Below, in pieces: positions 1-7,272 of a DNA stretch of 44,006 nucleotides. Under the pieces are notes generated by a model. That model had not been told where the DNA came from, did no database searches, and saw nothing but the letters and a program-made list of their open reading frames with translations. The stretch is from the IMG/VR virus record IMGVR_UViG_3300027971_000086, positions 1 to 44,006 of that record. One strand, given 5' to 3'. The DNA is from a virus. The first letter of the stretch is position 1. The number at the start of each line of letters is the position of its first letter. Both the position numbers and the translations under genes were made by a program.

Positions 1-1290
1 TTGGATGAAGAAGCTAGTGCAAAGAGCAAAGCCAGGCAAAAAGAAAATGCTCGTATGGCAGATGAGAATAAGGTATTAGAAAGATTAATTCGAGATAAAA
101 CAATGGCCGAAAAGGCTGGCATGGAAACATCCATAGCCGAGAATGGCAAAATAGTCAAAGTAATGGAGCAAAATTCCAAGAAAATTGCCGAGGATATTAA
201 AGAGGCCTTGCCAGTTAAGGATGTAAGTGCATCGTCAGAAGAAGTAGGTGATGTATATCAGAAACACGGTGAATCTGTTTTAGGATTTGCCAAATTGTAT
301 ACAGATGAACAAATGGCCACTTATAAAGAAGGTGCAGAAACTTCTTTAAAACAAAACAAAGAACAACTAGAAGAAAATAATGTAGAACTAGCAGGGTTAC
401 GTACTAAGGCAATGGAAAGCGAATTGTCCACTGCTGAACAACAAAAAATAAAACGTCTTGAAACTGAAAACGCTCTTTTAGAAAGTGGTATCAAATATAA
501 CGAAGCAGAAATCGAAGCTTACAACAAAGCTGAAAATGAAAAGAAAGGTATTGTTACAAAATCAGCTGAGGCACAGGTAGCAGCAACTGAAAAAGTATCT
601 GCTGACATCAAACAAGAATTATCCAGTATAATGGAAAATGTAGGCGATAATTTTGATGAAGTAATGACTAATAGTGTAGACGAATTCGGCAGTAATTTTG
701 ATGAAGTTATAGGAGGGCAGCTTTTAGAGAACATGGATCTTGGTGAAAAATCTGCAGACAATTCCGCAGAAAAAATCATGGCTGACATAAAAGATTCCTT
801 GCCTACAAGTGATGTTGACTTGGAAAAAATGGGCGAGAATATGTTGGCAAACTTGGGCAAAGACGAAAAGTATAGTGAAAATAAAGAAGATCCCACAGAA
901 AGAATTAAGGCCGATATAAAAGCAGAGACCACAAACAAGGCCAAAAATACTAAATTTAGTGACATCAGTATAGATGCTAACGGAATGCCGGTGATTAGAA
1001 GTAAAGCTGAAAGTCTTAAAAAAGAAGAACCTAAAAAAGAACCAAGTCCAGGCAAAAAGATTAATCCAGAAACTGGAGAAGAATACACTCCGGTTGATGA
1101 ATCTGCTAAAACACCGTCTGCTAAGGATGGTGCAAAGGAACAAAAATCGAACCTAGACGATGTAGTAAAGAAACTAGAGTTGTTAAATACTACCATGAAT
1201 GCTCTTATAAAGAAAACTGAGGATATATCGTCTAAACAAATTCAAGCTACAAAAAGTATTGCCAGTGGTAATCTATTTGGGGCAAGATAA
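1..1290 (+). CDS. C-terminal part of a coiled-coil structural protein (5' truncated)
   Basis: The reading frame is open from the first base, so the true start is probably upstream and at least 429 residues are present. The protein is highly charged (Lys/Glu-rich), has no membrane segment, and looks like long alpha-helix/coiled coil, especially around residues 100-190. A short motif recurs: AEDIKEALP (about 64-72), ADIKQEL (about 199), ADIKDSLP (about 261) and ADIKAE (about 303). The last 45 residues (leucine-rich helix, then SGNLFGAR) resemble the C-terminal tails of tape-measure-like or other long phage structural proteins. That is a similarity of style, not a proven homology. Its stop codon overlaps the start of the portal gene by one base (taATG), suggesting translational coupling. 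In T4 the tail tube gene 19 precedes gene 20, and this protein is not gp19. Specific function unknown. Confidence 0.6.
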   Translation: MDEEASAKSKARQKENARMADENKVLERLIRDKTMAEKAGMETSIAENGKIVKVMEQNSKKIAEDIKEALPVKDVSASSEEVGDVYQKHGESVLGFAKLYTDEQMATYKEGAETSLKQNKEQLEENNVELAGLRTKAMESELSTAEQQKIKRLETENALLESGIKYNEAEIEAYNKAENEKKGIVTKSAEAQVAATEKVSADIKQELSSIMENVGDNFDEVMTNSVDEFGSNFDEVIGGQLLENMDLGEKSADNSAEKIMADIKDSLPTSDVDLEKMGENMLANLGKDEKYSENKEDPTERIKADIKAETTNKAKNTKFSDISIDANGMPVIRSKAESLKKEEPKKEPSPGKKINPETGEEYTPVDESAKTPSAKDGAKEQKSNLDDVVKKLELLNTTMNALIKKTEDISSKQIQATKSIASGNLFGAR

Positions 1291-3017
1291 TGAGTTGGCG
1301 TAGATATTTCAGTCCCGTATCGGTTAACAATCAAACTGGCACAGTTAGTCCCATGAGCAATAACGGCAGTAAAGCCGGACCTGCACGTAGTAATTACAGC
1401 AGTTATTTGCCAGATATCTATGTGGGTAGTCCCAATAGAATAGAACGTTATATGCAGTATGATACCATGGACATGGATCCAGAGGTCAATGCAGCATTAG
1501 ATATTCTGGCAGAATTTTGCACACAGAAAAATAAAGAAAATAACACAACCTTTCATCTTAGTTTTAAAGACAAGGCCACAAATACAGAAATCCGTGTTCT
1601 AAGAGAATATCTTCAACAGTGGTTTAAACTACAACAGTTTGACACAAGATTTTTTCGCATGGTCCGTAATACTTTCAAGTATGGCGATGCATTTTTTATT
1701 AGAGATCCAGAAACACAAAAATGGTTTTATGTAGATCCTAGCAAATTAGTCAAAGTTATTGTTAATGAAAGTGAAGGCAAAAAGCCTGAACAGTATGTGG
1801 TCCGTGATTTGGCACCTAATTTTCAAAATTTAGTAGCCACTCAAATACAGACTAGTCCTAATCAAACTAATAATAGAGGTAGTAATTATGTGGCTGGCGG
1901 CGGCCAAGCTAGAGGAGCAACAGGTGCGTACCCTACACAATATGGAGATAGATTCCATATTGGTGAAAATGAAATGGCCATTGATGCTGCCCATGTAATA
2001 CATTTAAGTTTGAGCGAAGGGTTAGATAATAATTATCCATTCGGCAATAGTTTATTAGAACAAGTGTTTAAAGTATACAAACAAAAAGAACTATTAGAAG
2101 ATGCTATTCTAATCTATCGTATACAACGTGCTCCAGAGCGTAGAATATTTTACATTGATGTAGGCAACATGCCCAGTCACATGGCCATGAGTTTTGTGGA
2201 ACGTGTTAAGAATGAAATACATCAGCGTCGCATTCCTAGTCAAAGTGGGGGCGGAATGAATGTGATCGACAGTGCCTACAATCCATTAAGTATTAACGAA
2301 GATTATTTCTTCCCTCAAACTGAAGGTGGCCGAGGCAGTAAAGTTGAAACTTTACCTGGCGGTACAAACTTAGGTGAAATTGATGACCTTAAATACTTTA
2401 CGAATAAACTTTTTAGAGCTCTAAGGATTCCTAGCAGTTACCTACCTACTGGTGCGGACGACAGCCAGGCACAGTATAACGACGGAAGAGTAGGTACTGC
2501 TTATATTCAAGAGTTACGTTTCAATAACTATTGTATGAGATTGCAAAGTCTCATATCCAGTGTGTTTGATGAGGAATTTAAGCGTTATCTACATGTTCAA
2601 GGTACTAATATTGACAGTAGTTTATTTGAAATAAGATTCCAACCACCACAGAACTTTGCCAGTTATCGTCAAGCTGAAGTTGACGGGCAGAGAATCAACA
2701 CATTTAACACTATACAGGCTGTGCCTTATATCAGTAAGCGTTTTGCCTTGAAGAGATTCCTAGGGCTCAGCGAAGAAGAGATGGCAGAAAACGAAAACTT
2801 ATGGAAGCAAGAGAAGGGCATGAGTTCTGTAAGTGGCACTGATGCCAGCGGAGAATTACGCAGCACAGGCATTAGTGCTGCTGGCATAGACAGTGATCTA
2901 GAATTGACCAGTGATACTAGTGCTCCAGAAGATATGGCCCAGGCTGCCGGAGGTATGCCGCCAGGCGTTGATACAGGTATGGGTGCAACAGCACCAGCAG
3001 CGGCCCCTCCAGTTTAA
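1290..3017 (+). CDS. 20: Portal vertex protein gp20
   Basis: This is the dodecameric portal through which DNA is packaged and to which the neck attaches; it also nucleates prohead assembly. At 575 residues it is somewhat longer than T4 gp20 (524). Recognisable gp20 blocks are the early MDPEVNAALDILAEF segment (about residues 60-75), the NNYPFGNSLLEQVFKVYKQ block with the following RAPERRIFYIDVG (about 246-290), and the ALRIPSSYLP motif (about 376-386). These are the regions targeted by classical gp20 diversity primers. The C-terminus is low-complexity (Ala/Pro/Gly-rich, ending APAAAPPV). The start overlaps the previous stop by one base. It heads a T4-like order 20-67-21-22-23, interrupted by accessory genes. 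Confidence 0.96.
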   Translation: MSWRRYFSPVSVNNQTGTVSPMSNNGSKAGPARSNYSSYLPDIYVGSPNRIERYMQYDTMDMDPEVNAALDILAEFCTQKNKENNTTFHLSFKDKATNTEIRVLREYLQQWFKLQQFDTRFFRMVRNTFKYGDAFFIRDPETQKWFYVDPSKLVKVIVNESEGKKPEQYVVRDLAPNFQNLVATQIQTSPNQTNNRGSNYVAGGGQARGATGAYPTQYGDRFHIGENEMAIDAAHVIHLSLSEGLDNNYPFGNSLLEQVFKVYKQKELLEDAILIYRIQRAPERRIFYIDVGNMPSHMAMSFVERVKNEIHQRRIPSQSGGGMNVIDSAYNPLSINEDYFFPQTEGGRGSKVETLPGGTNLGEIDDLKYFTNKLFRALRIPSSYLPTGADDSQAQYNDGRVGTAYIQELRFNNYCMRLQSLISSVFDEEFKRYLHVQGTNIDSSLFEIRFQPPQNFASYRQAEVDGQRINTFNTIQAVPYISKRFALKRFLGLSEEEMAENENLWKQEKGMSSVSGTDASGELRSTGISAAGIDSDLELTSDTSAPEDMAQAAGGMPPGVDTGMGATAPAAAPPV

Positions 3018-3023
3018 TAAATA
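3016..3023 (+). promoter_or_regulatory. ATAAATA element, candidate T4-type late promoter
   Basis: AATAAATA, followed by G, overlaps the portal stop codon. T4 late promoters are little more than a TATAAATA -10 element. Initiation 5-7 nt downstream would place the RNA 5' end essentially at the ATG at 3029, giving a leaderless message. The match is to a short AT-rich motif, so chance occurrence is possible. Confidence 0.4.
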
Positions 3024-3028
3024 GATAT

Positions 3029-3271
3029 ATGATCTTAAGAGAATTATTCTATCTTAATCCTGAAACACAAAAAGTCAGCAACGATTTTAGATTCGATGCG
3101 GCCCGTGATGTGTCGGAATTACTGCGTAGTGACACAAGAAAAACCAGACTAACTTTAAAACAGATAAATGATTTAAGGAAGAGTTCGGAAGCACATATTT
3201 TAGAAATGGAAGAAGATTTGACATTTGTACAAAGTATGTATGGCGCCGAACCTGCAGCACCAGCAGCTTAA
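3029..3271 (+). CDS. Small conserved-type protein downstream of portal, unknown function
   Basis: An 80-residue charged protein, predicted mostly helical (residues 22-70), with an Ala/Pro tail (PAAPAA) like that of the portal protein just upstream. It sits where T4-like phages keep small prohead core genes, so a prohead or core role is possible, but I do not recognise the family. There is no Shine-Dalgarno before the ATG. Instead an AATAAATAG element ends 4 nt before it, the same arrangement as at 8535. Its leaderless appearance makes the exact start less certain, but the N-terminal sequence MILRELFYLNPE reads as a natural protein start and there is no better upstream codon. Confidence 0.7.
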   Translation: MILRELFYLNPETQKVSNDFRFDAARDVSELLRSDTRKTRLTLKQINDLRKSSEAHILEMEEDLTFVQSMYGAEPAAPAA

Positions 3272-3288
3272 ATTATAAAGGATTAAAG

Positions 3289-3891
3289 ATGGATTGGAAT
3301 CTCAGTTTATATGGCTTGATTAGCCAGCAGCATAGAAATTTTATACCTGTTTTTGAAAAGTTTTTTGCACAGGTAAAACCAGCAAACGTTGTAGAGGTTG
3401 GCACTGGCCAAGGCGGTACAGCATTGGCTCTTAATAATGTGTTAAAGAATTTAAATTATACATATTCATACACTACCTATGATGTGATTAATTTAGGTCA
3501 ATTTCAACAATTAAGGGATGATGGCATTATTGTACGTTGTTGTAATTTGTTCAATGATGATTATAAAACCATTAAAGAAAGTAACTATGACGAAATTAAA
3601 AATGCTATTCAACGTCCAGGTACTACAGTATTAATGTGTGACGGTGGTAATAAAATCAATGAAGTTAATTTGCTAGCAGATTTGCTCAAGCCAGGTGATT
3701 ATATTATGGCCCATGATTATAGTGAAACCAAAGAGTATTTTGAAACTCATATCAAAGCCCCCAATGAATGGCTATGGTGTGAAATTACTTTTGAAGATGT
3801 ACAGGAAGCATTAGATAGAAATAATTGTGTTCCTTATATGCAAGAGGAATTTCAGTCTGTTGTTTGGATGTGCAGACGTAAACCTCTATGA
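3289..3891 (+). CDS. Class I SAM-dependent methyltransferase-like protein (Methyltransf_24/CmcI-like)
   Basis: A 200-residue protein with a Rossmann-type methyltransferase layout. A glycine-rich SAM-binding motif I (VVEVGTGQGG, about 34-43) follows a helix. An acidic strand end lies at about 64 (TTYDV). A DGGNK motif at 118-122 precedes a helix and LLKPGDYIMAHDY (132-144). The DGG...HDY pair resembles the metal-dependent O-methyltransferase/cephalosporin-hydroxylase-like group, where Asp and His bind a divalent metal. The DGGH of that group appears here as DGGN, so activity is uncertain. The substrate is unknown; sugar O-methylation is a reasonable guess because the next gene is glycosyltransferase-like. 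A good Shine-Dalgarno (AAAGGA) precedes the ATG. It overlaps the next gene by ATGA, implying coupled translation. Confidence 0.72.
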   Translation: MDWNLSLYGLISQQHRNFIPVFEKFFAQVKPANVVEVGTGQGGTALALNNVLKNLNYTYSYTTYDVINLGQFQQLRDDGIIVRCCNLFNDDYKTIKESNYDEIKNAIQRPGTTVLMCDGGNKINEVNLLADLLKPGDYIMAHDYSETKEYFETHIKAPNEWLWCEITFEDVQEALDRNNCVPYMQEEFQSVVWMCRRKPL

Positions 3892-4475
3892 AAAGAAGTT
3901 TTGTGTTTGGCAATGGCCGAACACGATTGAATATAGACTTTGATGAAGTTAAGCCATACGGAGCTATCTATGCCTGTAATGCTGTATATAGGGATTACAG
4001 GCCAGATTATCTTGTGGCAGTAGACACCAAGATGGTTGAAGAAATCAATCAAGCTGGTTATCAAAAGAATAGTTCAGTCTGGACAAACTATAATATAAAA
4101 TATAAAAATTTTGAAAAGTTTAACTACTTTGAGCCTAATTTAGGTTGGAGTAGTGGACCCACAGCATTGAATTTAGCTACTAGCCACGACCCTCATGAGG
4201 TCTATATTTTTGGTTTTGATTATTCAGGCCTTAATGGCAAATTAAACAATGTATATGCTAATACTTTTAATTATAAAAATAGTAAAGACCCTGCAACTTA
4301 CAACGGTAACTGGCTAAAACAAACAGAAACAATTATTAAAACTAACCCTAATATAAATTATTTTAGAGTTAATGTGGAAAATTTTTACGAGACTAATTGG
4401 AAATATCCCAACTATAAAAGTGTACTTTTTAAAGATTTTAAGGATCTTATCAAAGACTGGGAAAAAATACGTTAA
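3888..4475 (+). CDS. GT42-like/DUF115-like putative glycosyltransferase
   Basis: A 195-residue protein. The N-terminus FVFGNGRTRLNIDF (about 5-18), followed by a CN dipeptide near residue 31, recalls the GNGPSLKxIDf...CN opening of bacterial sialyltransferases (GT42, CstII-type). The middle SSGPTALNLA...EVYIFGFDYSG (about 90-118) recalls their TSG...ALGYKEIYLxGxDfY segment. The family's catalytic histidine near the C-terminal third is not obvious, so the protein may be a divergent or non-catalytic relative. It overlaps the methyltransferase-like gene by four bases (ATGA), so the two are very likely made together and may act on the same glycan or nucleotide-sugar. Other accounts (unknown Rossmann-fold phage protein) remain open. 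Confidence 0.5.
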   Translation: MKRSFVFGNGRTRLNIDFDEVKPYGAIYACNAVYRDYRPDYLVAVDTKMVEEINQAGYQKNSSVWTNYNIKYKNFEKFNYFEPNLGWSSGPTALNLATSHDPHEVYIFGFDYSGLNGKLNNVYANTFNYKNSKDPATYNGNWLKQTETIIKTNPNINYFRVNVENFYETNWKYPNYKSVLFKDFKDLIKDWEKIR

Positions 4476-4510
4476 AATTACACCATTATCAACCAATTTT
4501 TACAGTTATA

Positions 4511-4518
4511 TGTAAATA
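4511..4518 (+). promoter_or_regulatory. TGTAAATA element, weaker candidate late promoter for the 67-21-22-23 operon
   Basis: TGTAAATA lies in the 76-nt gap before the gp67-like gene, one or two mismatches from the TATAAATA late-promoter core. Initiation near 4525 would leave a short leader containing AGGAGA (4541-4546) before the ATG at 4552. The position, immediately before the scaffold/protease/capsid genes, is where strong late transcription is needed. A TTGACA hexamer at 4522 has no well-spaced -10 and is not counted. Confidence 0.35.
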
Positions 4519-4551
4519 TACTTGACAGCTCATTACCTATAGGAGAACAAA

Positions 4552-5508
4552 ATGACAGATCGTTCAAAATTCGAGCAGATGCTTGAGCACCTTATCAATG
4601 ACAATGAGGCCAAAGCACGTGAATTATTTCATGACATCGTAGTAGCTAAATCCCGTGAGATTTATGAGAATCTACTAGCTGATGATTTTGAAGAAGAGGA
4701 AACAGAAGAAGGCATGGACATGATGGGCGGTATGCCTGAAGAAGAAGCCATGGGCGGTGACGAAACCGATGACATGTTAGGCGATGTTGAATCCGATGAC
4801 GACATGGGCGGTGATGAGTTCGGTGGTGACGACATGGGTGGTGATGAGTTCGGCGGCGATGACGACATGGGCATGGGCGGCGAAGAAGAATTAGGCGATC
4901 GTTTAGACGACCTAGAAGCAGAATTAGAGGCCCTTAAGGATGAGTTTGAAAGCTTAATGGGCAATGAAGAAGGTGAAGAAGGCGAGTTCGGCGGCGATGA
5001 CATGGGCGGCGACGAGTTCGGTGGCGAAGAGGAAGAAGAGGAAGGCGAAGAAGAGAGCATGTACTTCGAGAAGCGTGACGAAGATGAAGAAGAGGAAGAA
5101 TCAGATGATGAACAGACTGACGAAGACTTTATTCGCGAGTATGTAGAAAAAGTTGGCGGTGGTAAAGACTATACTAGCTTTGGAAAAATGGGTGACGACG
5201 GTGTAAACACCAAGTCAATCGTAGCTGGTAAGAATGACATGGGCGGTACAGCTAAGAATTTAAATCAAGGCGGTACAGAGACTCCAACATTTGCTAATCA
5301 AGGACAATTGAAAGGCACTGGTGTATTCAAAGGCAGCAAGCCACAGCTACAAGATGGTGGAAACATTAATGTTCCAGGCGGAAAGGCTGGTAAGACAGCA
5401 TTTAAGAAGAAAGAGCCAGGACATGGGGCTGAGAAGAAGAGCACAGGTGACAATGGTGACAGAAGTGCTGACAGTCCAATCAATGGCGCTCCAGGAAGAG
5501 CAAAGTAA
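4552..5508 (+). CDS. 67: gp67-like prohead core protein with a long acidic extension
   Basis: The first 45 residues (FEQMLEHLINDNEAKARELF, then a helix ending in an Asp/Glu run) match the pattern of T4 gp67: a short amphipathic helix with AR-LF followed by an acidic tail. At 318 residues it is about four times the length of T4 gp67 (80). Residues about 55-190 are almost entirely Asp/Glu/Gly/Met, including GGDEFGG/DDMGG units at about 85-105 and 143-162, around a coiled-coil segment (LDDLEAELEALKDEFESLM, about 118-136). The C-terminal third is basic and Gly/Lys-rich, with NVPGGKAGKTAFKKK near 276-290, a segment I recall from marine T4-like prohead core proteins. It has a strong SD (AGGAGAA) and precedes the protease gene by 8 nt. 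Likely an internal scaffold component degraded by gp21. Confidence 0.8.
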   Translation: MTDRSKFEQMLEHLINDNEAKARELFHDIVVAKSREIYENLLADDFEEEETEEGMDMMGGMPEEEAMGGDETDDMLGDVESDDDMGGDEFGGDDMGGDEFGGDDDMGMGGEEELGDRLDDLEAELEALKDEFESLMGNEEGEEGEFGGDDMGGDEFGGEEEEEEGEEESMYFEKRDEDEEEEESDDEQTDEDFIREYVEKVGGGKDYTSFGKMGDDGVNTKSIVAGKNDMGGTAKNLNQGGTETPTFANQGQLKGTGVFKGSKPQLQDGGNINVPGGKAGKTAFKKKEPGHGAEKKSTGDNGDRSADSPINGAPGRAK

Positions 5509-5516
5509 ACATATAG

Positions 5517-6143
5517 ATGAACTACTTACGTGAAAATCTCAGTTTCGACCAAGCCCGCATGGTGGTCGAATCTGACGGCCAAGACGGCAAAAACCTTTAC
5601 ATGAAGGGTATCTGCATTCAGGGAGGCATCAAAAATGCCAACCAGAGAGTATATCCTGTAGATGAAATTGAAAGAGCTGTCAAAACTTTGAATGATCAAA
5701 TTACAGGCGGATATAGCGTTTTGGGCGAAGTAGATCATCCAGATGACTTAAAGATCAATTTGGACCGTGTGTCACACATGATTACTGAAATGTGGATGGA
5801 CGGTCCAAATGGTTATGGAAAATTCAAGATATTGCCAACACCCATGGGCCAACTAGTGCGTACTATGTTGGAAAGTGGAGTCAAGTTGGGAGTGTCTAGC
5901 AGAGGTTCTGGCAACGTCAGCGGTGATGGCACTGGCAAAGTCAGCGATTTTGAGATCATTACAGTAGATGTGGTGGCTCAACCTAGTGCTCCTGGAGCAT
6001 ATCCTACACCAATTTATGAACACATTATGAATGCCAGAGGTGGTTATAATGCTTTGCGCATAGCGAAAGAGGTCAAGGGTGATTCGAAAGCACAAAAATA
6101 CATCAAAGAGAGTTTATTAGAAATAATAAACAAACTCCACTAA
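5517..6143 (+). CDS. 21: Prohead maturation protease gp21
   Basis: This serine protease cleaves the scaffold and trims the capsid protein during head maturation. At 208 residues it is close to T4 gp21 (212). It keeps the family landmarks: GEVDHPD (His at residue 74; GELNHPP in T4), GVSSRGSG (serines 127-128; GVSSRGLGS in T4) and VDVVAQPSAPGAYPTP (about 150-165; VDAVWGPSAPDAWVTP in T4). The short basic/helical tail after residue 175 may correspond to the inhibitory, self-cleaved end. The start has only a weak SD, 8 nt after the previous stop, so translation is probably coupled. It is followed 12 nt later by the scaffold gene. Confidence 0.95.
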   Translation: MNYLRENLSFDQARMVVESDGQDGKNLYMKGICIQGGIKNANQRVYPVDEIERAVKTLNDQITGGYSVLGEVDHPDDLKINLDRVSHMITEMWMDGPNGYGKFKILPTPMGQLVRTMLESGVKLGVSSRGSGNVSGDGTGKVSDFEIITVDVVAQPSAPGAYPTPIYEHIMNARGGYNALRIAKEVKGDSKAQKYIKESLLEIINKLH

Positions 6144-6155
6144 AAGGAGAATCAC

Positions 6156-7256
6156 ATGTTGGACGTATTGAAAGGCTTATTTGAAAACAATGTGGTTAGC
6201 GAAAGTGTTAAGGCTCAAATTGAAGAGGCTTGGGAGGCTCGCATTGCCGAGAATCGTGAGCAAGTAACTCAACAATTAAGAGAAGAATTCAGTCAACGTT
6301 ATGAGCATGATCGTCAGGTTATGGTTGAAGCTATCGATCGTATGATCGGTGATCAATTGGCTCCTGAGATTGCTGAATTTGCTGAAGACCGTGCTCAACT
6401 TGCCGAAGCTAAGGCCAAGTATGCAGTTAAAATGAAACAAGACAGTGCAAAATTAAAAGAATTCGTTCTTAGAAGTTTAGCTGGCGAAGTGAAAGAATTG
6501 CATGAAGACCAAAAAGTTATGGCAGGCAAATTTTTCAAGTTAGAGGAATTTGTAGTTGAAGCGCTCGCTAATGAAATTGCAGAATTTTATGCAGATAAGA
6601 AAGATCTAGCAGCTACCAAGGTCAAGTTGATCAAGGAAGGTCGTATTGCATTAGATCAGATGAAGAAACAATTTGTCAAACGTGCTGCCGTAATGGTTGA
6701 AGGTTTAGTCACTAAGAACTTGAATAGAGAATTAGTACAACTAAAAGAAGATATTGAAGCAGCAAGAAAGGCAGATTTTGGACGTAGAATATTTGAAGCG
6801 TTTAGTAATGAATATCAATCCAGCTACTTGAATGAGAAATCAGAAACAAGTAAATTACTTAAAGTCGTTAATAAAAAGGACTATGAGATTGCTGAAGCAC
6901 ACACTGTACTATCAAAGGCTCAAAAGGTCATTGAAAGCAAGCAGACAGAAATTCGTGTACTAAAAGAAAGCATTCAAAGAAAGGCAATCATGAGTGAGCT
7001 ATTGGCTCCATTGAACTCAGACCAAAAGGGAATTATGAGCGAGCTTTTGGAAACTGTTCAAACTCAGAGATTGAATGAAAGTTTTAACAAGTATTTGCCA
7101 ACCGTTATCGACGGTGGCGGTGCTCCAAAAAGAAGACAGGCACTTGTAGAGGCAAAAGAAATTACCGGTAACAAGGTTACCAGAGAAACAACAACAACAA
7201 TCAGCAGCGAGCCCGATAGTAACATCGTTGATATCCGTCGCCTGGCTGGACTATAA
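6156..7256 (+). CDS. 22: Prohead scaffold (core) protein gp22
   Basis: A 366-residue, almost wholly helical, highly charged protein between gp21 and gp23, the position and character of T4 gp22 (269 residues), the major internal scaffold. Several glutamates in L-x-E or I-x-E contexts could be cut by gp21, for example near the N-terminus and around QLAEAKAK (about 87-94). The N-terminus MLDVLKGLFENNVVSESVKAQI resembles T4-like gp22 starts. A good SD (AAAGGAGAA) lies upstream. The middle contains imperfect repeated blocks of the type EFVVEALANEIAEFYADKK, each with hydrophobic positions suited to coiled coil. The C-terminal 40 residues (DGGGAPKRRQALVEAKEITG and onwards) are basic and less ordered. 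Confidence 0.9.
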   Translation: MLDVLKGLFENNVVSESVKAQIEEAWEARIAENREQVTQQLREEFSQRYEHDRQVMVEAIDRMIGDQLAPEIAEFAEDRAQLAEAKAKYAVKMKQDSAKLKEFVLRSLAGEVKELHEDQKVMAGKFFKLEEFVVEALANEIAEFYADKKDLAATKVKLIKEGRIALDQMKKQFVKRAAVMVEGLVTKNLNRELVQLKEDIEAARKADFGRRIFEAFSNEYQSSYLNEKSETSKLLKVVNKKDYEIAEAHTVLSKAQKVIESKQTEIRVLKESIQRKAIMSELLAPLNSDQKGIMSELLETVQTQRLNESFNKYLPTVIDGGGAPKRRQALVEAKEITGNKVTRETTTTISSEPDSNIVDIRRLAGL

Positions 7257-7272
7257 TTAAGGAGATTATATA

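Noticed and set aside
519-1196. Minus-strand frame of 225 codons opposite the first gene
   Set aside because: The + strand frame has phage-like coding character and overlaps gp20; the antisense product is low-complexity Ser/Leu with no motif.
4522-4545. Sigma-70 type promoter (TTGACA ... TATAGG) before the gp67-like gene
   Set aside because: The spacer between the hexamers is only about 10 nt, far from 16-18; the TGTAAATA element upstream is a better candidate.
4801-5030. GGDEF diguanylate cyclase motif in the acidic protein
   Set aside because: The GGDEF-like letters come from a Gly/Asp/Glu repeat in a disordered acidic region; there is no cyclase domain around them.
4662-5060. Minus-strand Ser/Pro-rich frame opposite the gp67-like gene
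   Set aside because: It mirrors the GGN/GAN acidic repeat codons on the + strand; no start signal.
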